From Ardenticatenaceae bacterium (GTDB lineage Bacteria > Chloroflexota > Anaerolineae > Promineifilales > Promineifilaceae), in assembly GCA_020634245.1 (NCBI GenBank), contig JACKCC010000023.1:54471-118470 (forward strand): 64,000 bases of DNA, written 5' to 3'. The translations under genes were made by a program, and so were the position numbers. Below, piece by piece: positions 1 through 8,099 of this stretch; the stretch's first letter is position 1; the number at the start of each line of letters is the position of its first letter. Under the pieces are notes generated by a model, which was given only the letters and a program-made list of their open reading frames with translations, was not told where the DNA came from and ran no database searches.

Positions 1-73
1 GACCACACATCGTATGGCCATCCCCCTGTCCCCAGTTCAACATGTTTCACCCTCAAAAAAAGGTATATTATCC

Positions 74-1339
74 ATGCCAAAAGCTAAAGTTAACAAAGTT
101 GTTCTTGCCTATTCCGGCGGCCTCGATACTTCGGTCATCGTGCCCTGGCTCAAAGAAAATTATGGCTGCGAAGTCATTTGCTTCTGCGCCAACATCGGCC
201 AGGGAGATGACGAACTGAAAGGACTGGAAGCCAAAGCGTTAGCCAGCGGCGCCAACAAAATCTACATCGAAGATTTGCGCCACGAATTCGCTAAAGATTT
301 CCTCTTCCCCATGATGCAGTCCGGCGCAATTTATGAGAAAGAATACCTGCTGGGCACGTCCATCGCCCGCCCGCTTATCGCCAAATGGCAGGTAGCCATC
401 GCTGAAGCCGAAGGCGCCGATGCTGTCGCTCACGGCGCAACCGGCAAAGGCAACGACCAGGTGCGTTTCGAACTGACCTACAAAGCGCTCAATCCTACAC
501 TCAAAGTCATTGCTCCCTGGCGGGAATGGGACATCCGTTCGCGGGAAGATACCCTGGCCTACGCCGCCAAACATAACGTGCCCGTCACCCACACCGTCAA
601 ATCCATCTACAGCCGCGACGCCAACCTGTGGCACCTATCCCATGAGGGCGGCATTCTGGAAGACCCGACCAACGAGCCGGAAGAGGTGATGTATCAGTGG
701 ACAACCGCGACGGAAAATGCGCCGGATAAAGCAGAAGTGGTAAAAATTGATTTTGAGCAGGGTGTACCAGTTGCCGTCAACGACATGCAGCTTCCCCCGG
801 CCCAAGTTATCGCAAACCTGAACAATTTAGGCGCTAAACATGGCGTCGGCCGGGTTGATCTGGTGGAAAACCGGCTGGTGGGAATGAAATCGCACGGTGT
901 TTATGAGACGCCTGGCGGTACAATTCTGTACAAATCCCACCAGGCACTGGAATCGCTGACTTTGGACCGCGATACCAGCCACTACAAGGCAGAAATGGCG
1001 ATTCGATATGCCGAACTGGTTTACAATGGCAAATGGTACACAACCCTGCGCGAAGCAATGCAAGCGTTTGTGGACAAAACGCAGGAAACGGCCACCGGTT
1101 GGGTGAAGGTAAAACTGTACAAGGGTAATGTGACGGTTATCGGCCGTTACAGCCCGCACAGCCTCTACCGGGAGGATTTCGCCACCTTTGGCCAGGAAGA
1201 TGTGTACGATCAACGTGACTCGGTCGGTTTCATCACCCTATTTGGCCTGCAAATGAAGGTCAAGGCGATGCACGAGGTTAGCGACGGCGGCAAGACCCGC
1301 TATGCCGCGCCAGACTATTCCAAGTTTAAGCGGGATTAG
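74..1339 (+). CDS. argG: Argininosuccinate synthase
   Basis: Condenses citrulline and aspartate with ATP to argininosuccinate, the penultimate step of arginine synthesis, in the cytoplasm. The N-terminal PP-loop ATP pyrophosphatase motif AYSGGLDTS lies at about residues 12-20. The 421-residue length and collinear similarity along the protein are typical of ArgG. The frame opens upstream at 14, but the extra 20 residues do not resemble the family, and the ATG at 74 begins the usual MPKAKVNKVVLAYSGG-like start, so 74 is chosen. argJ and argH follow on the same strand, so this is an arginine biosynthesis cluster. The upstream regulatory region is outside the window. Confidence 0.96.
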   Translation: MPKAKVNKVVLAYSGGLDTSVIVPWLKENYGCEVICFCANIGQGDDELKGLEAKALASGANKIYIEDLRHEFAKDFLFPMMQSGAIYEKEYLLGTSIARPLIAKWQVAIAEAEGADAVAHGATGKGNDQVRFELTYKALNPTLKVIAPWREWDIRSREDTLAYAAKHNVPVTHTVKSIYSRDANLWHLSHEGGILEDPTNEPEEVMYQWTTATENAPDKAEVVKIDFEQGVPVAVNDMQLPPAQVIANLNNLGAKHGVGRVDLVENRLVGMKSHGVYETPGGTILYKSHQALESLTLDRDTSHYKAEMAIRYAELVYNGKWYTTLREAMQAFVDKTQETATGWVKVKLYKGNVTVIGRYSPHSLYREDFATFGQEDVYDQRDSVGFITLFGLQMKVKAMHEVSDGGKTRYAAPDYSKFKRD

Positions 1340-1349
1340 GAATTTAACT

Positions 1350-1412
1350 GCGGAGACACGGAGAAACGAGGAGAGAAGAAGGAATAAACCGTGTCCTCTA
1401 CGTCTCTGCGAT
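1350..1412. repeat. Imperfect inverted repeat between argG and argJ
   Basis: The argG-argJ gap carries GCGGAGACACGGAG followed about 40 bases later by a roughly complementary CGTGTCCTCTACGTCTCTGC. It resembles the gap element at 9398-9452 in wording (CGGAGA/TCTCCG) and is probably one of the dispersed intergenic hairpin families of this genome. No function can be assigned. Confidence 0.4.
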
Positions 1413-1431
1413 TCGTTAAATGGAGGATGAT

Positions 1432-2652
1432 TTGAACGTTATTGAATCAGGAACCGTAACTTCACCCGCCGGTTTTCGCGCAGCAGCTTTAGCTGCCCAC
1501 ATCAAATACGCCAATCGACTGGATTTAGCCGTCATTGTCAGCGACCGTGACTGCGCCGCTGCCGGGGTTTTCACACAAAATCAGGTGGCGGCGGCCCCTG
1601 TGCTGGTGGATAAGGAAACATTGGCAAAAGGCAACGGCCGTATCCGAGCCATCATCGCCAACGCCGGTAACGCTAACGCCAGCACCGGGAAGCCCGGTCT
1701 GAAAAACGCCCGCGACACCCAGCAAATCGCAGCTGCCAGTCTGGGCTGCACGCCGGAGCAGGTGCTCATCCTCTCTACCGGCGTCATCGGCGTGCAGTTA
1801 CCGATGAACAAGTTACAGGCCGGAATTGAAACTGCCGCTAACCAACATTCGCCGGACAATGGGTTGGCCGCAGCCCAAGCCATCATGACTACCGATACAC
1901 ATCCCAAACATTTAGCCGTGCAAGTTGAACTGCCCGGCGGTGTGGTAACGATTGGCGGGATGGCTAAAGGATCGGGCATGATTCATCCCAACATGGCCAC
2001 GATGCTGGGCGTGGTGACGACGGATGCGTTGGTTGCGCCGGAATTGCTACAAGGGATGTTGGGAACGGCCGTAAACGCCAGCTTCAACCGCATCTCCGTC
2101 GATGGCGACACCAGCACCAACGACACCGTCCTGCTTCTAGCCAACGGAGCCAGCGGCGTACCGGTCAATGATGCGGCCAGCGTCAAAGCATTTCAGACCA
2201 CCCTAACCGATTTCTGCATCCAACTCGCGCAAATGATCGTCCGCGATGGCGAAGGAGCCAGCAAATTCGTCGAGATTCAGGTCACCAGCGCAAAAAATAG
2301 CAGCGACGCCCACGCCATCGCCGCCACTATCACCACCTCGCCGCTGGTGAAAACTGCCTTCGCTGGCAGCGACGCCAACTGGGGACGCATTCTAGCCGCT
2401 GCTGGACGGGCGGGCGTAACATTTGATCAAAATCTGGTCGAATTGTGGATCGGCATTAACACGCCAAACGAACTGCAATTGGTGGCTCAAGGCACGCCAA
2501 CCAACTATCAAGAAGCCGATGCCGCCCGCATCTTTGCTCAACCAACCTTCAAAATCCGGCTCGATTTGGGCATAGGGACAGCTTCGGATATGATGTGGAC
2601 CAGCGACCTGACTCACGAATACGTCAGTATCAACGCTGATTATCGAACGTAA
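1432..2652 (+). CDS. argJ: Bifunctional ornithine acetyltransferase / N-acetylglutamate synthase
   Basis: ArgJ transfers acetyl groups from N-acetylornithine to glutamate, recycling acetyl in arginine synthesis; some members also use acetyl-CoA. The protein is about 406 residues and contains the autoproteolysis site in the context MIHPNMATMLG near residue 190. The Thr of ATML becomes the nucleophile of the beta chain. An in-frame ATG at 1420 exists, but GGAGG at 1422-1426 lies five bases before a TTG at 1432, so the TTG start is preferred. It sits between argG and argH, in agreement with a dedicated arginine operon. An inverted repeat follows the stop codon. Confidence 0.94.
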   Translation: MNVIESGTVTSPAGFRAAALAAHIKYANRLDLAVIVSDRDCAAAGVFTQNQVAAAPVLVDKETLAKGNGRIRAIIANAGNANASTGKPGLKNARDTQQIAAASLGCTPEQVLILSTGVIGVQLPMNKLQAGIETAANQHSPDNGLAAAQAIMTTDTHPKHLAVQVELPGGVVTIGGMAKGSGMIHPNMATMLGVVTTDALVAPELLQGMLGTAVNASFNRISVDGDTSTNDTVLLLANGASGVPVNDAASVKAFQTTLTDFCIQLAQMIVRDGEGASKFVEIQVTSAKNSSDAHAIAATITTSPLVKTAFAGSDANWGRILAAAGRAGVTFDQNLVELWIGINTPNELQLVAQGTPTNYQEADAARIFAQPTFKIRLDLGIGTASDMMWTSDLTHEYVSINADYRT

Positions 2653-2702
2653 GCGAGAGCTAGGGGAAAGAGCTAGAGGGATTTCAGCCTCTAGCTCTCG
2701 CT
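2652..2702. repeat. Intergenic hairpin, CTAGCTCTCGCT family, copy 1
   Basis: AGCGAGAGCTAG at 2652-2663 is the exact complement of CTAGCTCTCGCT at 2691-2702, with a nested AGCTAGAGG/CCTCTAGCT pair. It begins at the argJ stop region. The same words recur at 39471-39505. It could act as a transcript-end stabiliser, but there is no U-run, so it is called a repeat rather than a terminator. Confidence 0.75.
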
Positions 2703-2729
2703 CTAACCTCTGGCTAAATGGAGTGAATC

Positions 2730-2948
2730 ATGGGCTTGCAATTGTTGAGCACAATCATGGCTGTGTGGGGAGCCATTATGGTCATTGGCACGGTGTTTAA
2801 GTTGGATTTTTATTGGGACACCAACCAAATGGCCGAGAGTCGCAAAATGTTCGGAGAACGAGGGGCAATTATTTTGCATACGGCCGTTGGCCTGCTCATG
2901 ATCGGCCTCGGCATCTGGGTCATCATCGGCGAGGTAGGTGGTTCATAG
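2730..2948 (+). CDS. Small two-span membrane protein, function unknown
   Basis: A 72-residue protein with a hydrophobic N-terminal segment (about residues 4-24), a short charged loop containing DTNQMAESRKMFGERG, and a second hydrophobic segment (about 47-67). An ATG with GGAG upstream at a normal distance supports translation. I do not recognise the family. It lies between argJ and argH on the same strand, so it is probably co-transcribed with arginine genes, but nothing in it points to a metabolic role. Codon use and the ACGGCCGT octamer inside it match its neighbours, which supports it being a resident gene. Confidence 0.7.
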   Translation: MGLQLLSTIMAVWGAIMVIGTVFKLDFYWDTNQMAESRKMFGERGAIILHTAVGLLMIGLGIWVIIGEVGGS

Positions 2949-3043
2949 AGCCGGGACCAAGGGTGGCCCCTCTACAACACTAAACCCGCAGGAGGGCCTC
3001 CCAGGCCCTGGCTTCACACAAACCAAACAGGACAGGAGTTCAA

Positions 3044-4417
3044 ATGAGCAAACTATGGGGCGGCCGTTTCGCCAAACAAACGGATTCATTGGTACATCAA
3101 TTCAATGCCAGCATCGGTTTTGATTCCCGGCTTTACGACGAAGACATTACCGGCAGCATCGCCTGGGCCAACGGGCTGCTCAAGGCTGGCATTTTAACCG
3201 AGTCAGAGACCGAAACCATCATCACCGGGCTGGAACAGGTCCGGAATGAATTTGCTATTAGCTCCTTTGAATTTGCACCGGATGATGAGGATGTGCATAC
3301 GGCCGTTGAGCGCCGCCTGACCGAGATTGTGGGTGAAGTGGGGGGCAAGCTTCATACCGGCCGCAGCCGCAACGACCAGGTGGCTACCGATTTCCGGCTG
3401 TGGGTGCGCCGTGCCTGCAACGAAGTACAAACCTGGTTGGTCGATTTGCAACAGGCAATGATTGCCAACGCCGAAACCAATCTGAACTTACCCATGCCCG
3501 GCTATACCCATTTGCAGCACGCCCAGCCCATTACCTGGGGCCATTGGCTGCTCTCCCACTTCTGGCCGCTGGTACGTGATAGGAAACGACTCGAGCAGGT
3601 ACATGCGCAGGCCGGAGTTTTACCGCTGGGTTCTGGGGCGCTGGCCGGCACAGCCTTCCCAATCGACCGGGAAGCGTTGGCTGCCGAACTAGGCTTCGAT
3701 GAAATTTCGCAAAACAGCCTGGATGGCGTCTCCGATCGGGATTTTGCGGCCGATTTTCTGTACGCGTCGGCCATGCTGGGGCTGCATCTCAGCCGATTGT
3801 CGGAGCAGTTGATTTTGTTTAGCAGCAGTGAGTTTGGCTTTGTGCGTCTGGATGATAGCTACAGTACCGGCTCCAGCCTGATGCCGCAAAAGAAAAACCC
3901 GGACACCCTGGAGCTGACGCGGGGCAAAAGCGGTCGTCTCATCGGCAACTTGACGGGCTTACTGACGACGCTAAAAGGACTGCCATCGTCGTATGACAAA
4001 GATTTGCAGGAGGATAAGGAACCGGTTTTTGATGCGTTTGATACACTGGGGATGGTTGTGCCGGTGATGGCCGGACTTATCCGCACGCTGCAATTACGCC
4101 CGGAACGGATGGCAGCGCAGTTGGAACCAAGTCTGCTGGCGACGGATTTGGCCGACTACCTGGTAAAAAAGGGGATGCCGTTCCGGCAGGCGCATGGCGT
4201 GGTCGGTCAGGTGGTGGCATTGGCCGAGGAGATGGGGGTGGCGTTAACGGCCGTAACCCTGCCCTATCTCCAATCTATCAGCAGCTATTTTGAGGAAGAT
4301 GTAACGGCCGTGTTCCAAATAAAAAGCGCTTTGGAAAACCGCTCTGTAACCGGCGCAACATCTCCCAAAGCGCTAAATGACCAATTAAACGAGGCAAAAA
4401 AGCGTACTGGCCGTTAA
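3044..4417 (+). CDS. argH: Argininosuccinate lyase
   Basis: Cleaves argininosuccinate to arginine and fumarate, the last step of the pathway begun by argG. The 457-residue protein carries the superfamily signature GSSLMPQKKNPD with the catalytic-loop serine, the early motif TGRSRNDQVATD, and HTAVERRL. Length and start (SKLWGGRF, typical of ArgH) agree with the family. AGGAG precedes the ATG. The last four bases overlap the convergent receiver gene at 4414-4794, so the two genes share termination space and no separate terminator fits between them. Confidence 0.96.
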   Translation: MSKLWGGRFAKQTDSLVHQFNASIGFDSRLYDEDITGSIAWANGLLKAGILTESETETIITGLEQVRNEFAISSFEFAPDDEDVHTAVERRLTEIVGEVGGKLHTGRSRNDQVATDFRLWVRRACNEVQTWLVDLQQAMIANAETNLNLPMPGYTHLQHAQPITWGHWLLSHFWPLVRDRKRLEQVHAQAGVLPLGSGALAGTAFPIDREALAAELGFDEISQNSLDGVSDRDFAADFLYASAMLGLHLSRLSEQLILFSSSEFGFVRLDDSYSTGSSLMPQKKNPDTLELTRGKSGRLIGNLTGLLTTLKGLPSSYDKDLQEDKEPVFDAFDTLGMVVPVMAGLIRTLQLRPERMAAQLEPSLLATDLADYLVKKGMPFRQAHGVVGQVVALAEEMGVALTAVTLPYLQSISSYFEEDVTAVFQIKSALENRSVTGATSPKALNDQLNEAKKRTGR

Positions 4418-4794
4418 ATGGAAACCGTTTCTCCCAACACTTCCTTGATGCTGCTAAGCAGTTCTTTGAACCCAACCGGTTTGGTCAGGTATTTATTTGC
4501 GCCAGCATCCAAACCATCTTGAATAGCAGTGGGGGTTGTTTTGGCGCTTAGCATGATAACGGGCAATTCCGCTGTGTGCGGCTGTGATCGCAGTGTACGA
4601 CAAACAGCCAAACCATCCAGTCCAGGCATCATCACATCTAAAATCATGATGTCGGGTTTATGAGCTTCAACCTGCTCCAGTGCCACAAAGCCATCCTCGG
4701 CTTCGTAAATCTTAAACCCAGTCCCCTTTAACATAAGGCGTAAGAGATCACGAGTCATTTCCTCATCATCTACCAAAAGAACCGATTTATCCAA
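4414..4794 (-). CDS. Stand-alone response regulator receiver protein
   Basis: A single CheY-like receiver domain of 126 residues with no output domain. The phosphoacceptor Asp is at about residue 53 in LDVMMPG, the acidic pair is in VDDEE near residues 9-12, and the conserved Lys is at about 105 in LTKPVG. It probably relays phosphate to a partner by protein-protein contact. No kinase is adjacent; the nearest hybrid kinase is at 16-21 kb and is broken. It converges on argH with a 4-base overlap. The neighbouring gene at 5190 also begins with a receiver, so the two may belong to one signalling module. Confidence 0.9.
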   Translation of the reverse strand: MDKSVLLVDDEEMTRDLLRLMLKGTGFKIYEAEDGFVALEQVEAHKPDIMILDVMMPGLDGLAVCRTLRSQPHTAELPVIMLSAKTTPTAIQDGLDAGANKYLTKPVGFKELLSSIKEVLGETVSI

Positions 4795-5189
4795 GTGATA
4801 CTCTCCTCAAATCAATCAAAATCTTATCATGTCCACCTTCATAGCTTATCATAAGACAGCCATTTCGGTTAGATGACACTTCTCCTAATTTGCCATAAAA
4901 CAATTACGGTACATCTTAAGTTTATTCGTAATTTGCACTTTCTATACTCATCATAGGTAAACTGCAAAACTGTTTTGAGAGAAAGATATTATTTCTCTGC
5001 GGTTTATCAAGGAGAACGGGTCAAACATTGCTATCTAATTCATAATGCCTTCCCGTTTTCACCCGGCAAACAACGTGTACAATTTCCCCAACAAACCTTG
5101 AAGTTTCATATTTTTCGCGCAAAGCGGACCTTTGCGATTCACGATACGGCCGTTGTTGGATGGAATGATTGATATAGAATAGAAATCAG
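4795..5189. other. Intergenic region between divergent receiver genes
   Basis: About 395 bases without a convincing gene. It is AT-rich and should hold the promoters of the minus-strand receiver gene and the plus-strand receiver-ParA gene. A copy of ACGGCCGT lies near 5146. No clear sigma-70 hexamer pair, operator or RNA structure stood out. Confidence 0.5.
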
Positions 5190-6311
5190 ATGGATCAAAA
5201 AAAAGTTCTTGTAATTGATGATGAATTTCCCGTTCGTTATTTAGTTGAACACCAGCTAAAACGCAACGGCTATGAAGCAATTTCCGCCAAAGACGGCCCA
5301 TCGGGAATACAAGCCGCTCAGGCCCACAAACCTGATTTAATCGTGCTGGACATCATGATGCCCAAAATGAACGGGTTTGAAGTATGCCAGGAGATTCGCA
5401 ATGACCCGGCCATTGCAGCCACGCCGGTCATCTTTTTGACAGCATGCATGACCCGCAAACACAAACTGCGTGCCTTTGAAATTGGCGCCGACGATTACCT
5501 GATTAAGCCATTTCAACCGGATGAATTATTAGCCCACATAACGGCCGTTCTACGGCGCACCGGCGAAATAGACGAAAAAAAAGTAATCGATAGTACTAAT
5601 GGCGGCACCACGCAAACTACCCCGCAACCACCACAAAAAGGCAAAGTTATCTCATTTTTTAGCCCCAAAGGTGGTGTCGGCACAACAACCCTGGCTATTC
5701 AGTTAAGCGAAGCAATGGTCATTCGGGAAGGCCGGCCTGTATTGCTAATTGACCTGGACCTGCCGCTGGGTGGCATCGCGCCCATGCTAAACCTGTACAG
5801 CCAACGACACATCATCGATTTACTCAATCACCGCCCCGATGAAATAGCCATTCCCCTCATCGAACAATTTGCCCAGAAACACCGTAACAATCTGCTGGTC
5901 ATTCCCACACCAACCAAGCTCGTACGTTCCGGCAAAATGCCTTCAGGAGAAAGCCTCGTCCCCTTGATGCAGCGTATGACCAGCGCCGGATATCAAGTCG
6001 TTCTTGATTTGGGTTCTACCTTGTCTAATTTAACCGTAGAGGCCCTGCGCAATTCAGACATGATCTATGCGGTAACATCCGGCCAACCGGTTGCAAACAA
6101 ACTGCTGAATGCATTTATGGAATCAGCACCCCAACTAGGCCTACAGCCGCGACAATTGCTGCCGGTTATCAATGAGCTGCATGGGGCTGTTGACAAAGTT
6201 GATTTGAACAGGGTCCCAATCGCCAAAATTCCACATGCCGATGAACGATCCCGCACCCGCATGTGGCTGCGCGATCAGGGCATGGGCAAACTGGTTTCAG
6301 TCACCTTGTAA
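5190..6311 (+). CDS. Receiver domain fused to a CpaE/ParA-like ATPase
   Basis: A 373-residue fusion. Residues 1-122 are a complete receiver (Asp54 in LDIMMPK, Lys106 in LIKPF). A Thr/Gln/Pro linker follows, then from about residue 151 a MinD/ParA-type ATPase with the deviant P-loop KGGVGTTT at 160-167 and the LIDLDLPLGG motif. CpaE/TadZ proteins of Tad pilus systems have this order and place the secretion apparatus at a cell pole. No tad/cpa genes are nearby, so a general positioning or stress-signalling role is equally possible. A strong intrinsic terminator follows directly. The start is the ATG at 5190; SD-like pairing is weak. Confidence 0.88.
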   Translation: MDQKKVLVIDDEFPVRYLVEHQLKRNGYEAISAKDGPSGIQAAQAHKPDLIVLDIMMPKMNGFEVCQEIRNDPAIAATPVIFLTACMTRKHKLRAFEIGADDYLIKPFQPDELLAHITAVLRRTGEIDEKKVIDSTNGGTTQTTPQPPQKGKVISFFSPKGGVGTTTLAIQLSEAMVIREGRPVLLIDLDLPLGGIAPMLNLYSQRHIIDLLNHRPDEIAIPLIEQFAQKHRNNLLVIPTPTKLVRSGKMPSGESLVPLMQRMTSAGYQVVLDLGSTLSNLTVEALRNSDMIYAVTSGQPVANKLLNAFMESAPQLGLQPRQLLPVINELHGAVDKVDLNRVPIAKIPHADERSRTRMWLRDQGMGKLVSVTL

Positions 6312-6335
6312 AAATCTGTCTATTGGAAACATTAG

Positions 6336-6369
6336 AAAGCCAGACTCTTCTTACCGAGTCTGGCTTTTT
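6336..6369 (+). terminator. Intrinsic terminator after the receiver-ParA gene
   Basis: AAAGCCAGACTC (6336-6347) pairs with GAGTCTGGCTTT after an 8-base loop and is followed by a T-rich run. It starts 25 bases past the stop codon at 6311. Confidence 0.9.
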
Positions 6370-6392
6370 GTTTATGCCTAAATTAAGCAGTG

Positions 6393-6716
6393 TTATTGGG
6401 GAAATGCTGCAGTGGATGGGTTACGAGTGGCAATAGTGAGGCGGCGCAGCAACGGCCGTAACGAATCAGGCGCTGCACCGTCAGTCGTCTCCACAGTATG
6501 GGAAACTTCCTCAACTTCAACGACCACTTTATACTGAAACTGATCCCGGCTTTCAGAAGAAGCTGCTTTCAACGTTTCCGGCAGTGCAAAAAAACTGGAC
6601 TCCAGCACCATTTCCCGCCAAGCCGTCGCTTCATCCGATGGCAACGACTTCGTATCCACGGTCGCCGTCACCGGCTTACCCATCATCCCGCCGCTGCGCT
6701 CAAAGTAAATACGCAT
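6393..6716 (-). CDS. Emfourin-like protease inhibitor
   Basis: A 107-residue protein starting MRIYFERSGGMMG, with a central acidic beta-rich region and the motif LRRLTIATR near the end. This matches emfourin, the small protein encoded next to protealysin-type M4 proteases and shown in Serratia to inhibit them. It lies 117 bases downstream of such a protease gene on the same strand, so co-transcription is likely. Probable role: cytoplasmic inhibitor that keeps the leaderless protease silent until needed. The family call rests on the start motif, the size and the gene pairing. Confidence 0.78.
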   Translation of the reverse strand: MRIYFERSGGMMGKPVTATVDTKSLPSDEATAWREMVLESSFFALPETLKAASSESRDQFQYKVVVEVEEVSHTVETTDGAAPDSLRPLLRRLTIATRNPSTAAFPQ

Positions 6717-6833
6717 CTGATCACCACCTGAGTTAATTACAAAAGAATCTGAACAAAGAAATCGGATTTCTGGTTAATATATCAAAGCCACAAGCCATTA
6801 GTTGAGAAATCCGATTTGACAATTTTTGACCGG

Positions 6834-7973
6834 CTACTTAAAGCCGAAGAATGCCTTCAAAGTCGGCAAGCAACCGGGCGGCTCTGTCGGTGTCGTACCG
6901 CCGCCATTGCCAACCGTGATTCCGACACCAGCCCAACCATTCTTCACCGCTATCTGCTCCGGGCTGTCAACCCCATATAAACTTCCGGCAACCAGATAAG
7001 TTGCATCGGCCGCCGCCTGGAAATCAGAGCTTGATGTCAAATGATTGGTCAAGGTTTCGTACCAAATCCGCCCCGCTTTTTCCCAGGCATAACCATCCAA
7101 CTCGTAGGCAATAAGATAAAAAGCGCGATTGGGAATCCCTGAGTTGATATGCACACCGCCATTATCAGAAGTGGTGTTTACGTAATCGTCCATATGCCCC
7201 GGCTGGGGGTCTTTGCCCAAAACAGGATCGTTATAGGCTGTTCCAGGCGCGCGCATCGAGCGGATGCCAACCCCATTGACGTTCGACGTAAATAATCCTT
7301 CACCGATAATCCAATCGGCCTGCCGCGCGGTTTGGTTCAGTACCCGCTGCTTGACCAAGGAGCCAAACACGTCTGACATAGATTCATTGAGGGCGCCGGG
7401 TTGATTACGATAGGTAAGGTTGGCCTCAAACTGGGTGACACCATGGGTCAGCTCGTGCCCAATAACATCGATGGCAATGGTGAAGCGGTTAAACAAACGC
7501 TGACTTTCCGGCAAATCTTCGTCACCATCACCGTAGACCATCTGACTGCCATTCCAAAAAGCGTTGTCGTAGCCGATCTGATAATGGACGGTTGAATCCA
7601 TGCGCATGCCGCTGTTGTTGATGGAATTACGGCCGTACACAGCAAAATACAAATCATATGTCGCTCCAGCCCCGTCATACGCTTCATCCACTGCTAAATC
7701 CCCGGTAGCCGGATCGCCTTCGCCGCGCACCGGCGTACCGGGCAAACCACTACCATTTTGCGCATCATAGACGATCCGCTCCTTTGCGGTCGTGGCCTCA
7801 GTCAGGTCCATGGCCGCTACACCCCCCAAATTTTGCCGATCTTCTCGAACCTGCTCCCCAAAAGTTAAATTGCGCAGCGCCATCTCCTTTTGGGCTGCCG
7901 TGCCATTACGAGCTAATTCTTGCAGCATGTAGGGGGGCAAAATACAAAATATGGAATGTCGATGACTACTCAT
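6834..7973 (-). CDS. Protealysin-like M4 metalloprotease
   Basis: A thermolysin-family zinc protease of 379 residues. It has HELTH (173-177), the third zinc ligand in GALNESMSDVFG (Glu197) and the catalytic His in GGVHINSGIPNRAF (about 275). There is no signal peptide; instead the N-terminus has a short propeptide with the PPYML motif (about residues 13-17) typical of protealysin-type precursors. Such enzymes lack a Sec signal, and the emfourin-like gene follows directly. The ATG at 7973 gives the expected short propeptide. Substrates are unknown; roles in interbacterial or host interaction are known for relatives but would be inference here. Confidence 0.92.
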   Translation of the reverse strand: MSSHRHSIFCILPPYMLQELARNGTAAQKEMALRNLTFGEQVREDRQNLGGVAAMDLTEATTAKERIVYDAQNGSGLPGTPVRGEGDPATGDLAVDEAYDGAGATYDLYFAVYGRNSINNSGMRMDSTVHYQIGYDNAFWNGSQMVYGDGDEDLPESQRLFNRFTIAIDVIGHELTHGVTQFEANLTYRNQPGALNESMSDVFGSLVKQRVLNQTARQADWIIGEGLFTSNVNGVGIRSMRAPGTAYNDPVLGKDPQPGHMDDYVNTTSDNGGVHINSGIPNRAFYLIAYELDGYAWEKAGRIWYETLTNHLTSSSDFQAAADATYLVAGSLYGVDSPEQIAVKNGWAGVGITVGNGGGTTPTEPPGCLPTLKAFFGFK

Positions 7974-8099
7974 TTACCAATTACCTCCTAGGGTCGAGCC
8001 TTGAGTAACAAATCTGACTGATTTTCATTGTAAACGTAGACCACACAAAAGTAAACACCCCCGAAAACAGGGAGTGGTCAAATTCTACGCAATCTCTCA

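Noticed and set aside
2948..3043. AGGGTGGCCCC before argH resembles the conserved core of a T-box antiterminator.
   Set aside because: The gap is under 100 bases, no specifier stem or terminator stem could be drawn, and the continuation does not match ACCGCG.
4975..5172. A 65-codon open frame in the gap between two receiver genes.
   Set aside because: No SD, no family resemblance, and located where both promoters are expected.
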